Of a stretch of DNA of 64,000 bases, positions 36,350 through 45,139 are shown one piece after another. The notes beneath the pieces were generated by a model that saw only the letters and a program-made list of their open reading frames with translations, was not told the origin of the DNA and made no database searches. The stretch lies in the NCBI GenBank assembly GCA_902547955.1, contig CACCPY010000006.1, positions 45,991 to 109,990 of the forward strand, read 5' to 3'. Every line of letters starts with the position of its first letter. Within the stretch, counting starts at the first letter, position 1. Source of the stretch: an uncultured Alphaproteobacteria bacterium. Its GTDB lineage: Bacteria; Pseudomonadota; Alphaproteobacteria; Methylaequorales; Methylaequoraceae. Made by a program: the position numbers and the translations under genes.

Positions 36350-37063
36350 ATGATATGTCAACTAAATATATCTGATAAATACAGATCGTTAAATTTTGAT
36401 AAAAGAAAAAAAAAAATTTCTTTTATAATTTTACATTATACAGAAACCAAAACATTAGAAGAAGCAATCTCTCTTCTTACCGATCAAGAAAGAAAAGTAA
36501 GCTGTCATTTTATTTTAGATATAAATGGAAAAATTTTTAATCTAGTAGATTTAGAAAATAGGGCTTGGCATGCCGGTGAGTCAAAATGGAAAAATTTTAA
36601 AGACTTAAATAGTCACTCAATTGGAATAGAAATAGTGTATCCAGGTGAAAAATCTGATTCTACGTATGCGAAAAAGCAAATAAAATCGTTGATTGATTTA
36701 ATAATTTTTTTAAAAAAAAAATATAACATAAAAAATAATAGGATCCTTGGTCACAGTGACATTGCACCATTAAGAAAAATTGATCCAGGTAAATTTTTTC
36801 CATGGGAGGAGCTTGACAAATTTTCACTTGGTATATGGGTAAAAACTAAAAAGGATAATACAAAATTAAATAAAAATGAATATTTGAAGTTTTTAAAAAA
36901 TTTAAAAAAAATTGGTTACGGTTACTTTTCTAACAAAATCAACAATAAGAAAGTTATAGACTCCTTTCATAGGCATCATTTACCTAGTTTAACTGGTTGT
37001 CCTCCCACTCTATCAAGTCTGTTTAAATCACAAGACATTCTTAATTTAAAAAAGATTGACTAA
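36350..37063 (+). CDS. N-acetylmuramoyl-L-alanine amidase (AmpD/AmiD type)
   Basis: Amidase-2 domain hydrolase that cuts anhydro-muropeptides. Zinc ligands are suggested by FIILHYTET, RAWHAGES and LGHSDIAPLRKIDPG, with the catalytic E in IGIEIVYPG. The C-terminal extension (about 165-237) is common in alphaproteobacterial AmpD homologues. No signal peptide is seen, which favours cytoplasmic AmpD. It lies 28 bp upstream of rnpB. Confidence 0.85.
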   Translation: MICQLNISDKYRSLNFDKRKKKISFIILHYTETKTLEEAISLLTDQERKVSCHFILDINGKIFNLVDLENRAWHAGESKWKNFKDLNSHSIGIEIVYPGEKSDSTYAKKQIKSLIDLIIFLKKKYNIKNNRILGHSDIAPLRKIDPGKFFPWEELDKFSLGIWVKTKKDNTKLNKNEYLKFLKNLKKIGYGYFSNKINNKKVIDSFHRHHLPSLTGCPPTLSSLFKSQDILNLKKID

Positions 37064-37091
37064 ACCTGGAAAAATTCTTTAAATGTCAATA

Positions 37092-37445
37092 CTAGATGGT
37101 TGTGTGGTTGCCTTTTTAAGGAGGAAAGTCCGGACTCATCGGAGCACCAAAGCCGGATAACATCCGGCGGGGGAGACCCCAGGGAAAGTGCAACAGAAAA
37201 TAAACCGCCAATGTTTTATTTGGTAAGGGTGAAAAGGTGGGGTAAAAGCCCACCACATTTTTGGTAACAAAAATGGTAATGTAAACCCCTTTGGGAGCAA
37301 GTCCAAGATAAGCTTTGTCTTCAGACAAGTGTTGCTCTGCACTAAGCATGGTAGGACGCTAGAAGTAATTGGTAACAATTATTCAAGATTAATAACCACA
37401 TCCTTAATAAACTGAGGAACAGAATCCGGCTTACAGACCATCTAG
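37092..37445 (+). ncRNA. rnpB: RNase P RNA component, class A
   Basis: About 354 nt closed by a terminal helix CTAGATGGT (37092-37100) with ACCATCTAG (37437-37445). The universal core GAGGAAAGTCCGGACTC lies near the 5' end and ACAGAA-TCCGGCTTA near the 3' end, with the expected GGTAAGGGTGAAA and AAACCCC-type elements between. It is followed by a run of 14 T (terminator). Position just before mraZ is typical of Alphaproteobacteria. Confidence 0.96.
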
Positions 37446-37459
37446 TTTTTTTTTTTTTT
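37446..37459 (+). terminator. rnpB terminator T run
   Basis: Fourteen consecutive T follow the closing P1 helix of RNase P RNA (ACCATCTAG). The P1 helix may act as the terminator stem. Confidence 0.7.
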
Positions 37460-37480
37460 CTTGAAAAGTGGAATAATATA

Positions 37481-37508
37481 CCATATTATCCCATATTATC
37501 CCATATGG
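37481..37508. promoter_or_regulatory. 10-bp direct repeats upstream of mraZ (MraZ-box candidate)
   Basis: CCATATTATC occurs at 37481 and 37491, followed by CCATATGG at 37501: three CCATAT units at exactly 10-bp steps, 8 bp before the mraZ start. On the minus strand the units read TGGGATAATA, in line with the TGGG direct repeats (10-bp period) that MraZ binds to repress its own operon. Confidence 0.6.
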
Positions 37509-37515
37509 TAGATTT

Positions 37516-37980
37516 ATGGCTTTATTTTTATCAACTGTTTTAAATAAGATGGATTCCAAATGCAGAGTATCAGTACCATCAACTTTTAGAAATTCTTTAA
37601 AGAATCAATCTTTCAAGGGAGTTGTTGCATTTCCTTCATATAATGACAATTCAATAGATGCTTGCGGTATTGAAAGAATGGAAAAAATCTCCAACAGTCT
37701 AGATAGTGAAAATGAATATTCTAGGGAGGAATTTGATCTAATATCTTTATATTTTGGGGAAGCAGAACAATTACCTTTTGATAAAGAGGGAAGAATTATT
37801 CTACCTAAAAAACTTATTAATCATGCTCAAATTGAAAATAATGTTTTATTTGTTGGTTTGGGTCCAACATTCAAAATGTGGAATCCTAATCATTATGAAA
37901 ACAAGAAAAAAAGTATGATCAAAAAAGCTATTTCTAACAATATAAACCCTAGGTTAAAACCAATACCAAAAGGAATGTAA
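37516..37980 (+). CDS. mraZ: MraZ, dcw-operon transcriptional regulator
   Basis: DNA-binding regulator with two SpoVT/AbrB-like domains, marked by MDSKCRVSVPSTFRNSL and DKEGRIILPKKLI, the D-x-K/E-G/C-R motifs typical of MraZ. The length of 154 aa is normal. It heads the dcw cluster and has candidate binding repeats at its promoter. Eleven bp separate it from ftsZ. Confidence 0.95.
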   Translation: MALFLSTVLNKMDSKCRVSVPSTFRNSLKNQSFKGVVAFPSYNDNSIDACGIERMEKISNSLDSENEYSREEFDLISLYFGEAEQLPFDKEGRIILPKKLINHAQIENNVLFVGLGPTFKMWNPNHYENKKKSMIKKAISNNINPRLKPIPKGM

Positions 37981-37991
37981 TAGGAGAAAAA

Positions 37992-39503
37992 ATGACACTT
38001 CATCTTCAAATGCCATCTCAAGTTAACAATCTTTCCCCTCGAATTCTTGTAATAGGAGTTGGAGGAGCAGGAGGGAATATTATAAATAGTATGAAGGAAT
38101 CCGGTGTTGAAGGCGTAGAGTTTTTAAATGTAAATACAGATAGTCAACAATTAAAAAACTCAAAAGTTGAAAAAACTCTTCAGTTAGGGCCCTCTTGTAC
38201 AATGGGCTTAGGAGCAGGTGCTGACCCAAATATGGGAAAAAAAGCAGCAGATGAGGTTGCTGGTGAAATAGAAGAGTACATTGAGGGATCTCACATGGTT
38301 TTTCTAACCGCTGGTATGGGTGGAGGCACCGGAACAGGAGCATCTCCAGTTGTTGCAAGAATAGCAAAAGAGCTTGGTATCTTGACAGTTGGTGTTGTAA
38401 CAAAACCATTCGAAATGGAGGGTAAAAGAAAAATTAAAAGAGCTGATGAGGGAATTGCAGAATTACAAAAATACGTTGATAATCTTATTGTCATTCCGAA
38501 TCAGAATATATTTCACTTAGCTAAACCTGAAACTTCCTTTACCGATTCATTGCAATTTGCTGACAATGTATTAATTGATGGTGTTAAAAGCATAATAGAT
38601 GTTATGGTAAATACCGGAGTAATGAACCATGATTTTGCAGATGTAAAAGCTGTTATGAGTGAAACTGGTAAGGTACACCTAGGGACAGGTATTGCCGAGG
38701 GTGATAACAGGGTAACTGAGGCAACAGAAGCAGCTATATCAAATCCACTTTTAGAAAATAATTCGATGAAAGGAGCCAAAGGTGTTCTAATAAACTTAAC
38801 CTGTGGTGAAGATACGAGTTTACATGACATAGACATGGCTATTAATAGAGTTCGTGAAGAATCTGATGAAAATGCAAATATTATTTGGGGAGTGCAAAAA
38901 GATGATGATTTAAAGGGTAAATTTAAAATTTCAGTGATTTCTACAGGAATTGATAACGAAAATTACTACAAAAATATTTTGCAAAACGAAAATAACAGTA
39001 AATTTCAACAGGTAGAAATAGAACATAACTTTACTGAGAAATCAGACTCATTCAGTGGTGAAGAATCAAATAATGATAAACAAGAGAGTTTTTTTGTCGA
39101 CCTTCAAGAAACATCAATTAAAAAACAAACTAGTGGAAGCCAAAATCAGGGAAACAAAGCAATAAAAATTCATAAAAAACGTTCTCTTTTCTCTAAGATT
39201 TTTGGTTTAAAGGAAAAAACTGAAAATAAAAATTCAATTCATGAGGTTAAGAACGGAGAGCAAGCCGATGAAATGGAATTTAAAAATCAAATGAAAGAGG
39301 TTATTGAAGAAAATCTAAATAAAAGCACCAACATGGGTCAAGACAAATTTCAAGCAGAAAACTCTTCAAACGATGATGTTACGATTTCAGAATCAAAACA
39401 AATTGATGACAATATTTCAGAACTTGAAGTAAAAAAAAGTAAAACTGAACTAGATGATGACTTGTTACAAATACCTGCTTTTTTAAGAAGACAAGCCAAC
39501 TAA
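37992..39503 (+). CDS. ftsZ: FtsZ, bacterial tubulin (displaced to the head of the dcw cluster)
   Basis: GTPase forming the division ring. The tubulin signature GGGTGTG lies at residues 110-116, and the T7 region (NVDFADVK-like: NHDFADVKAVMSE) is near 215. A long variable acidic/charged linker (about 335-485) precedes the C-terminal peptide LLQIPAFLRRQAN, which binds FtsA. AGGAG precedes the ATG. The protein is intact (503 aa); only its location, between mraZ and rsmH, is unusual. Confidence 0.98.
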   Translation: MTLHLQMPSQVNNLSPRILVIGVGGAGGNIINSMKESGVEGVEFLNVNTDSQQLKNSKVEKTLQLGPSCTMGLGAGADPNMGKKAADEVAGEIEEYIEGSHMVFLTAGMGGGTGTGASPVVARIAKELGILTVGVVTKPFEMEGKRKIKRADEGIAELQKYVDNLIVIPNQNIFHLAKPETSFTDSLQFADNVLIDGVKSIIDVMVNTGVMNHDFADVKAVMSETGKVHLGTGIAEGDNRVTEATEAAISNPLLENNSMKGAKGVLINLTCGEDTSLHDIDMAINRVREESDENANIIWGVQKDDDLKGKFKISVISTGIDNENYYKNILQNENNSKFQQVEIEHNFTEKSDSFSGEESNNDKQESFFVDLQETSIKKQTSGSQNQGNKAIKIHKKRSLFSKIFGLKEKTENKNSIHEVKNGEQADEMEFKNQMKEVIEENLNKSTNMGQDKFQAENSSNDDVTISESKQIDDNISELEVKKSKTELDDDLLQIPAFLRRQAN

Positions 39504-39505
39504 TA

Positions 39506-40378
39506 ATGTCTAGTGATTCAAAACATCTCCCAGTATTGGTGGATGAAGTAATTTCGTATCTCAAACCACAAAGTAACAAAATTTATTTTGATGGAACATT
39601 TGGACAAGGAGGATATTCAAAGAAAATATTGAGTTTAAATTCAAAAGTTATTGCAACAGATCGAGATTCTATCTCAAAAAATTTTGCCAGAGAGTTAAAA
39701 TTAAAATATCCAAAAAGATTTTTTTTTAAGATTGAAAAATTTTCAAATGCAAAAGATATTTTGGAACAATTTGATATCAATAAGATAAATGGAGTAACTC
39801 TTGACCTAGGTCTGTCATCACCACAAATTGATAACTCTTCACGTGGCTTTTCATTTAATACAGATGGTCCATTAGATATGAGAATGGATAATAAAAGAAA
39901 AGAAATTACAGCAAAAGAAATAATTAATGAATTTAGTGAAAGCCAATTAAGTGAAATATTTTACTATTATGGTGAAGAAAAAAATTCCAGAAAAATTGCT
40001 AAGTTAATCGTTTTAGAAAGAAAGAAAAAAGAAATTCAAACTACACTTGAGCTTTCAAGAATAATAAAAAAAATTAATTTTTATAATCACAAAAACCCGT
40101 CAACTAGGGTGTTTCAAGCGTTGAGGATTTTTGTAAATGATGAATTAAATGAACTAGAAAAATTTTTAAGTAATTGTTTGTCTTTTCTTAGTAAAAACTC
40201 AAGAATAATTATTGTGGCTTTTCATTCATTGGAGGACAGAATTGTTAAAAATTTTTTTAAAGAAAATATTAGATTTTTAAAAATTATTACAAAAAAACCG
40301 ATTACTCCTTCATCAGAAGAAATAAAAAAAAATCCTAGATCAAAATCTGCTAAAATGAGGGTTGCAGAAGTATTATGA
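39506..40378 (+). CDS. rsmH: 16S rRNA m4C1402 methyltransferase
   Basis: Methylates N4 of C1402 in 16S rRNA. The start HLPVLVDEVISYL and the SAM motif FDGTFGQGGYSKKI, DRD at about 53-55, GVTLDLGLSSPQID and FHSLEDRIVKNFF are characteristic. The length of 290 aa is slightly short. Two bases after ftsZ and overlapping ftsL by 4 bp. Confidence 0.97.
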   Translation: MSSDSKHLPVLVDEVISYLKPQSNKIYFDGTFGQGGYSKKILSLNSKVIATDRDSISKNFARELKLKYPKRFFFKIEKFSNAKDILEQFDINKINGVTLDLGLSSPQIDNSSRGFSFNTDGPLDMRMDNKRKEITAKEIINEFSESQLSEIFYYYGEEKNSRKIAKLIVLERKKKEIQTTLELSRIIKKINFYNHKNPSTRVFQALRIFVNDELNELEKFLSNCLSFLSKNSRIIIVAFHSLEDRIVKNFFKENIRFLKIITKKPITPSSEEIKKNPRSKSAKMRVAEVL

Positions 40379-40617
40379 AAGTTTTGTTTCTTTTTGCAAT
40401 AATTACAGCAGTCTTAGGAACGAAATTTATTGTTAGTAATCAATTAAATCAAATTAAAAAAATTGAAAAGGAACTATTCAAAATTGATGATGAAATTGAA
40501 AGGTTGAAAACTGATTATTCATATCTGACAAGCCCAAAAAACTTAAAAAAGATTAATAAAGAAAACTTAGAATTAAGTCCTATTGAACAAAAAGATATTA
40601 TAAAGCTTGAGGATTAG
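40375..40617 (+). CDS. ftsL: FtsL-like divisome protein
   Basis: An 80-aa protein with a membrane helix at residues 2-18 and a coiled coil (about 22-60, QIKKIEKELFKIDDEIERL) ending before a short charged tail. Sequence conservation in FtsL is low; the call rests on length, topology and its fixed place between rsmH and ftsI. It overlaps rsmH by 4 bp (ATGA). Confidence 0.85.
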   Translation: MKVLFLFAIITAVLGTKFIVSNQLNQIKKIEKELFKIDDEIERLKTDYSYLTSPKNLKKINKENLELSPIEQKDIIKLED

Positions 40618-40619
40618 AT

Positions 40620-42290
40620 ATGGATAGATCAAAAAAAATTTTCTATGAAAATGTAATTCCAACTGTTAGCGATAAGACTGTTAAAGTCAATTTTAAAGAT
40701 AATAGTGACTTAATTTTTGAAGAGCAAAAAAATACGAAAATTAAATTAGCCAGAAAAATAAATAACTTTTTTTTTTTAATAGTTTCAACTTTTCTTATTT
40801 TTATAATGATTTCCCTTTACAAAACATATTTTAGTCAAGCCGCAAAAAAAAACTTTAACAAAGCCACCGCACTTATCGATAGAGGGAGAATTTTAGATAG
40901 AAACGGAGAAATAATTGCCACAAATATTAAAACGAAAGATCTTTACATAGATACAAGAAAAGTTCTTGATAATTACGATTTGAAAAGAAAACTTAGAGAA
41001 ATATTTCCTGAAAAGAATAATTTTTTCTTTGACAAAATATTCAATAAAAAGCACTACATTAGAATAAAACAACATTTAACACCAAACGAAATCAACCAAT
41101 TAAGAAAAATTGGAGATCCAGCCATACAATTTCATAATTCTGTAAAAAGGATTTATATTCATCATAATCTTTTTTCACATTTAACAGGTTTTAAATCGTC
41201 AAATATAACAAGTAAAGTTGAAAAAAATTTAAATGATTTTTTAGAGAAAGGAAATGATTTAAGTCTAAGTGTTGACTTAAGAGTTCAGTCAATTGTTCAT
41301 GAGGAATTATCAAATAGTTTAAAAAAATATGATGCAAATTCAGCTGTTACAATAATAATTGATGTAAATAATGGAGACATATTATCTTTAGTTTCCCTTC
41401 CAGATTTTGACCCAAATCACCCAACTAATATTAAGGCGTTTACTGAAAATAACTTAGCAACTGAAGCAAGATACGAAATGGGATCCACATTAAAAATATT
41501 TAATGCAGCATTGGCTTTTGAAAATAATTTAAATCTAGAAAATAAAAAATTCAAAATTAATGAGGGCTATCAGATCACGTCAGAAAAATTAATTGAGGAT
41601 AAGCATATCTTACAAGAAGAGCTTAGTTTTGACGAAATTTTTACACAATCTTCAAATGTTGGCAGTGTTCAGTTAATAGAAGAAATTGGAATAAGGAAAC
41701 AACAAATTTTTCTGAGTAAACTTGGTCTAAATGAAAAAATAAATTTACATGGTTTAAGTACTGTTAACAACAAATTACCAGATGATTGGGACCATCTTGC
41801 TTCTAAATTCATAAGCTACGGATATGGTATATCAATATCACCAATCAGCTTAGTTTCTGCATATTCAACATTGGTTAATGGTGGAGTCAAAATCGAACCT
41901 ACAATCATTCTCAACTCTGATCGAGTCCAAAAAAAAATATTAAGCGAATCAACCTCCTTTAAAGTAAATAACTTACTCAAAAAAGTTGTTAATTATGGCA
42001 CAGGTAAAAAAGCAAAAGTTAATGGCTTGGACGTTGGGGGTAAAACAGGAACATCGCGTAAATTAGAGGAAGGAAAATATTCAGAGAAGAAAGTTATAAC
42101 ATCATTTATTGGAACTTTCCCAATAAATAAACCTAAATATATAGCATTTGTGCTATTTGACGAGCCCAGAAGAAATACTGAGGAGTTTTTGGAGAATTTT
42201 GGGGGAAATACAGCGGCTCCAACTTTTTCAAGAATTGTCAGAAAGGTTTCACCAATATTAAATAAAAATAATTATTTAAAGAGTTATTGA
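40620..42290 (+). CDS. ftsI: Penicillin-binding protein 3, septal transpeptidase
   Basis: Cross-links septal peptidoglycan. A membrane segment lies at about residues 50-70, then a PBP dimer region (LIDRGRILDRNGEIIATN) and a transpeptidase domain with S-T-L-K (GSTLKIFNAAL), S-S-N (QSSNVGSVQL) and K-T-G (GGKTGTSRKL). The length of 556 aa is normal for FtsI. It lies 2 bp after ftsL and before murE. Confidence 0.97.
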   Translation: MDRSKKIFYENVIPTVSDKTVKVNFKDNSDLIFEEQKNTKIKLARKINNFFFLIVSTFLIFIMISLYKTYFSQAAKKNFNKATALIDRGRILDRNGEIIATNIKTKDLYIDTRKVLDNYDLKRKLREIFPEKNNFFFDKIFNKKHYIRIKQHLTPNEINQLRKIGDPAIQFHNSVKRIYIHHNLFSHLTGFKSSNITSKVEKNLNDFLEKGNDLSLSVDLRVQSIVHEELSNSLKKYDANSAVTIIIDVNNGDILSLVSLPDFDPNHPTNIKAFTENNLATEARYEMGSTLKIFNAALAFENNLNLENKKFKINEGYQITSEKLIEDKHILQEELSFDEIFTQSSNVGSVQLIEEIGIRKQQIFLSKLGLNEKINLHGLSTVNNKLPDDWDHLASKFISYGYGISISPISLVSAYSTLVNGGVKIEPTIILNSDRVQKKILSESTSFKVNNLLKKVVNYGTGKKAKVNGLDVGGKTGTSRKLEEGKYSEKKVITSFIGTFPINKPKYIAFVLFDEPRRNTEEFLENFGGNTAAPTFSRIVRKVSPILNKNNYLKSY

Positions 42291-42291
42291 A

Positions 42292-43782
42292 ATGAAATTA
42301 AGTGAAATATTAGAACAGTGTAAAACGAATTTTCATTTTGAAAATTTTTTTGACTTTAATGTGATTGATGTAAGTGCTAATTCAAGAATTATTAAAAATA
42401 ATTTTATCTATGCGGCTATAAAAGGTACTAATGATAATGGAGAAAATTATCTTAACGATGTAATTAAATTTAGTAAAATAGCTGTTTTAATTTCGAAAAG
42501 TACAAAAATAAATATTTCTAATAAACACGTAGTTTTTATAAGAACCATAAATGTAAGAAAATTATTTTCGGAAATAGCATCAATAATTTATAAAAATTCG
42601 ATAAATGAAAAGGTTGCGATTACCGGTACAAACGGAAAAACAAGTATAAGTGATTACGTAAGACAAATATGGGAAAAATTAAGGTTTCAAGGAGCGAGTA
42701 TTGGTACATTAGGTATGATATATAAAAAAAAAAAAATAGATATTTCAAAACTTACCACACCTGATGCTGTTACACTTCATAAGCAACTCAATCATATTTC
42801 CAAAAAAAATTGTAAAAAAATAATAATTGAGGCATCAAGCATTGGGTTAGAACAAAATAGATTATTTCCAATAAAATTTGACAAGGTTGCTTTTAGCAAT
42901 CTTTCAAGAGATCATCTTGATTATCACAAAAACTTTCTTAATTACAAAAAAGCTAAGTCGATTTTATTTGTCCAACACATTAAACCTAACAGTATAGCTG
43001 TACTGAACACTGACGATAAATACTCAAATTTTTTTTTTGAAATTTGTAAAAAAAAAAAATTGAATATTCTTGATTTTGGAAAAAATGGAAAGTTTCTAAA
43101 ATTCTTTTCTCTAAAAAAAAAAGATAATGGATTTGAATATGATGTTCATTTTAAAAATGAAAAAAGAAAAATTTTTACAAAGGCAATCTCAGAATATGAG
43201 ATTTATAATAAAATTTGTTCATTAATAATTGTTTTTGGAAACAATTTGGACATTAATAAATTTAAGTTATTAAATAATTTAAAAAATCCTCCTGGTAGAT
43301 TGGACAAAGTAAAGAAAAATTGGAATATATTCATTGATTATGCCCACACACCAGATGCATTAAACAATGTATTAAAAAATTTAAAAAAAAATTGTGAAGG
43401 AAACTTATTCACAATAATCGGATGCGGGGGTGATAGAGACAAAACAAAAAGGCCATTAATGACTAAAGAAGCATTGAAGTTTTCTGACCAAGTTATAATC
43501 ACCGATGATAATCCTAGAATGGAAAATCCTTCTCAAATTAGGAAAGATATGATGAAAAACCTAAGTTACATCGAAAAAAAAAAAGTTATGGAAATTGCTG
43601 ATAGAAAAAAAGCGATAATATTCGCAATAAATTTACTTAAAAAAATGGACTATCTATTGATAGCGGGTAAGGGTCACGAGAATTATCAACTTATTGGAAA
43701 TAAGAAGTATTTTTTTAGTGATAAGTTAATGGTAAAAAAAATAATTAGTAGTAAAGATTATGTGGGACTTAAAGGAAATTAA
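42292..43782 (+). CDS. murE: UDP-MurNAc-tripeptide ligase
   Basis: Adds the third residue to the peptidoglycan stem. ATP site GTNGKTSISDYV is near residue 112; the DNPR motif (TDDNPRMENP) indicates meso-diaminopimelate as substrate. The length is 496 aa. Very AT-rich, with long A runs (for example near 42,727). It overlaps murF by 23 bp. Confidence 0.96.
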   Translation: MKLSEILEQCKTNFHFENFFDFNVIDVSANSRIIKNNFIYAAIKGTNDNGENYLNDVIKFSKIAVLISKSTKINISNKHVVFIRTINVRKLFSEIASIIYKNSINEKVAITGTNGKTSISDYVRQIWEKLRFQGASIGTLGMIYKKKKIDISKLTTPDAVTLHKQLNHISKKNCKKIIIEASSIGLEQNRLFPIKFDKVAFSNLSRDHLDYHKNFLNYKKAKSILFVQHIKPNSIAVLNTDDKYSNFFFEICKKKKLNILDFGKNGKFLKFFSLKKKDNGFEYDVHFKNEKRKIFTKAISEYEIYNKICSLIIVFGNNLDINKFKLLNNLKNPPGRLDKVKKNWNIFIDYAHTPDALNNVLKNLKKNCEGNLFTIIGCGGDRDKTKRPLMTKEALKFSDQVIITDDNPRMENPSQIRKDMMKNLSYIEKKKVMEIADRKKAIIFAINLLKKMDYLLIAGKGHENYQLIGNKKYFFSDKLMVKKIISSKDYVGLKGN

Positions 43783-45139
43783 TCAAGCTTTAGGAATTAA
43801 AGAGTCCTGTAAATATAATTTCAAGTTTGGGAATGTCTCTATAGACAGCAGGAACCTTGATTACAAAAGTTTATTTATTCCTATTAAAGGAAAAAACTAT
43901 GATGGACACAATTTTATTGACCACGCTGCTAGTAAAGGTGTTAAATTTAGTTTAGTCGAAAAAAATAAAAAACATTTAGTAACAAATAAAAAAATCCATT
44001 TAATTGAAGTTCATAATACGCAAAACTCGCTAACTAAACTTGCTAAATACGTTATAAAAAAAAACAAAAAAATTAAGGTCATTTGTATTACAGGTAGTAG
44101 TGGAAAAACTACATTGAAGGAATGGCTTTCAAAAATTTTAAAAAAAGAATTTGCCGTATATTCTAATCCAGGAAACTTTAATAATCATATTGGGATGCCC
44201 CTTTCATTAATTAACATTCCTTATAAAACTGAAATTTGTATTTTAGAGTTAGGTATGAATAGTTATGGAGAAATTAAAAAGTTAGCTGAAATCGCCAAAC
44301 CTCATATTGCAATTATTACTAATATTGGAAATGCACACATTGGTAACTTTGGTACTAATATAGAGATAGCAAGAGAAAAGTCAGATATTTTTCAATACTT
44401 CAATAAAAAATCAATAGCCATAATACCAGGAGATTCAAAGTATATAAATTTGATAAAAAGAAAAGCTCAAAAAAAAACAAAAAAAATTTTTACTTTTGGA
44501 GAAAATGAAAAATGTGATTCAAAGTTTGTGAGCTATGAAGACAAGAAAGTCTCTTTTATTCTTTCAAAACAAAGAATAAATTTGAAAAAAAAGATAAAGT
44601 TTAAAAATTGGGAAATAAATATTTCAATAATTTTAATAATACTGAAGATTTTAAGATTAAATTTAAAAAAATTTTGTCAACATCTTGAAAAATTAAAACC
44701 TCTTTCTGGTAGAGGAGAAATTGTAAAAATTAAAAAAGGATCAAAAAATATTATTTTAATTGATGAATCCTATAACTCTAGTCCTACAGCGTTAATATCT
44801 GCAATAGAAAACTTAAATCAAAAAAAATTCGAATCTAATCAAAAAATTTTAGTTATAGGAGATATGCTTGAGCTAGGAGAGTTTTCTTATGAATATCACA
44901 AAAAAATTATTCCAATTGTTATTCAAGCTCAACCCAGAATCGTAATAACAGTTGGCGAAATTTCTGAAATAATTTCAAAAAATCTTCCAAAAAATATCAA
45001 GACTTTTCATTTTAAAAAAGTTATTTATGTATACAATAAACTAATAAAAGAAATCAAACATAACGATGTGGTAATGATTAAAGGATCCAACTCAATAAAA
45101 TTGTCTCTTATCTACAGGGCCTTATGTAAGGAAAACTAA
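43760..45139 (+). CDS. murF: UDP-MurNAc-tripeptide:D-Ala-D-Ala ligase
   Basis: Adds D-Ala-D-Ala to complete the pentapeptide. The ATP motif GSSGKTTLKEWL is near residue 113, with SNPGNFNNHIGMPL, LELGMNSYGEIKKL and DESYNSSPTAL further on, all typical of MurF. The length is 459 aa. It overlaps murE (23 bp) and its last base overlaps mraY. Confidence 0.96.
   Translation: MWDLKEINQALGIKESCKYNFKFGNVSIDSRNLDYKSLFIPIKGKNYDGHNFIDHAASKGVKFSLVEKNKKHLVTNKKIHLIEVHNTQNSLTKLAKYVIKKNKKIKVICITGSSGKTTLKEWLSKILKKEFAVYSNPGNFNNHIGMPLSLINIPYKTEICILELGMNSYGEIKKLAEIAKPHIAIITNIGNAHIGNFGTNIEIAREKSDIFQYFNKKSIAIIPGDSKYINLIKRKAQKKTKKIFTFGENEKCDSKFVSYEDKKVSFILSKQRINLKKKIKFKNWEINISIILIILKILRLNLKKFCQHLEKLKPLSGRGEIVKIKKGSKNIILIDESYNSSPTALISAIENLNQKKFESNQKILVIGDMLELGEFSYEYHKKIIPIVIQAQPRIVITVGEISEIISKNLPKNIKTFHFKKVIYVYNKLIKEIKHNDVVMIKGSNSIKLSLIYRALCKEN

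Noticed and set aside
37116..37378. Open frames of 77-80 codons on the minus strand
   Set aside because: They lie wholly inside the RNase P RNA gene and have no protein-like features; rnpB explains the sequence.
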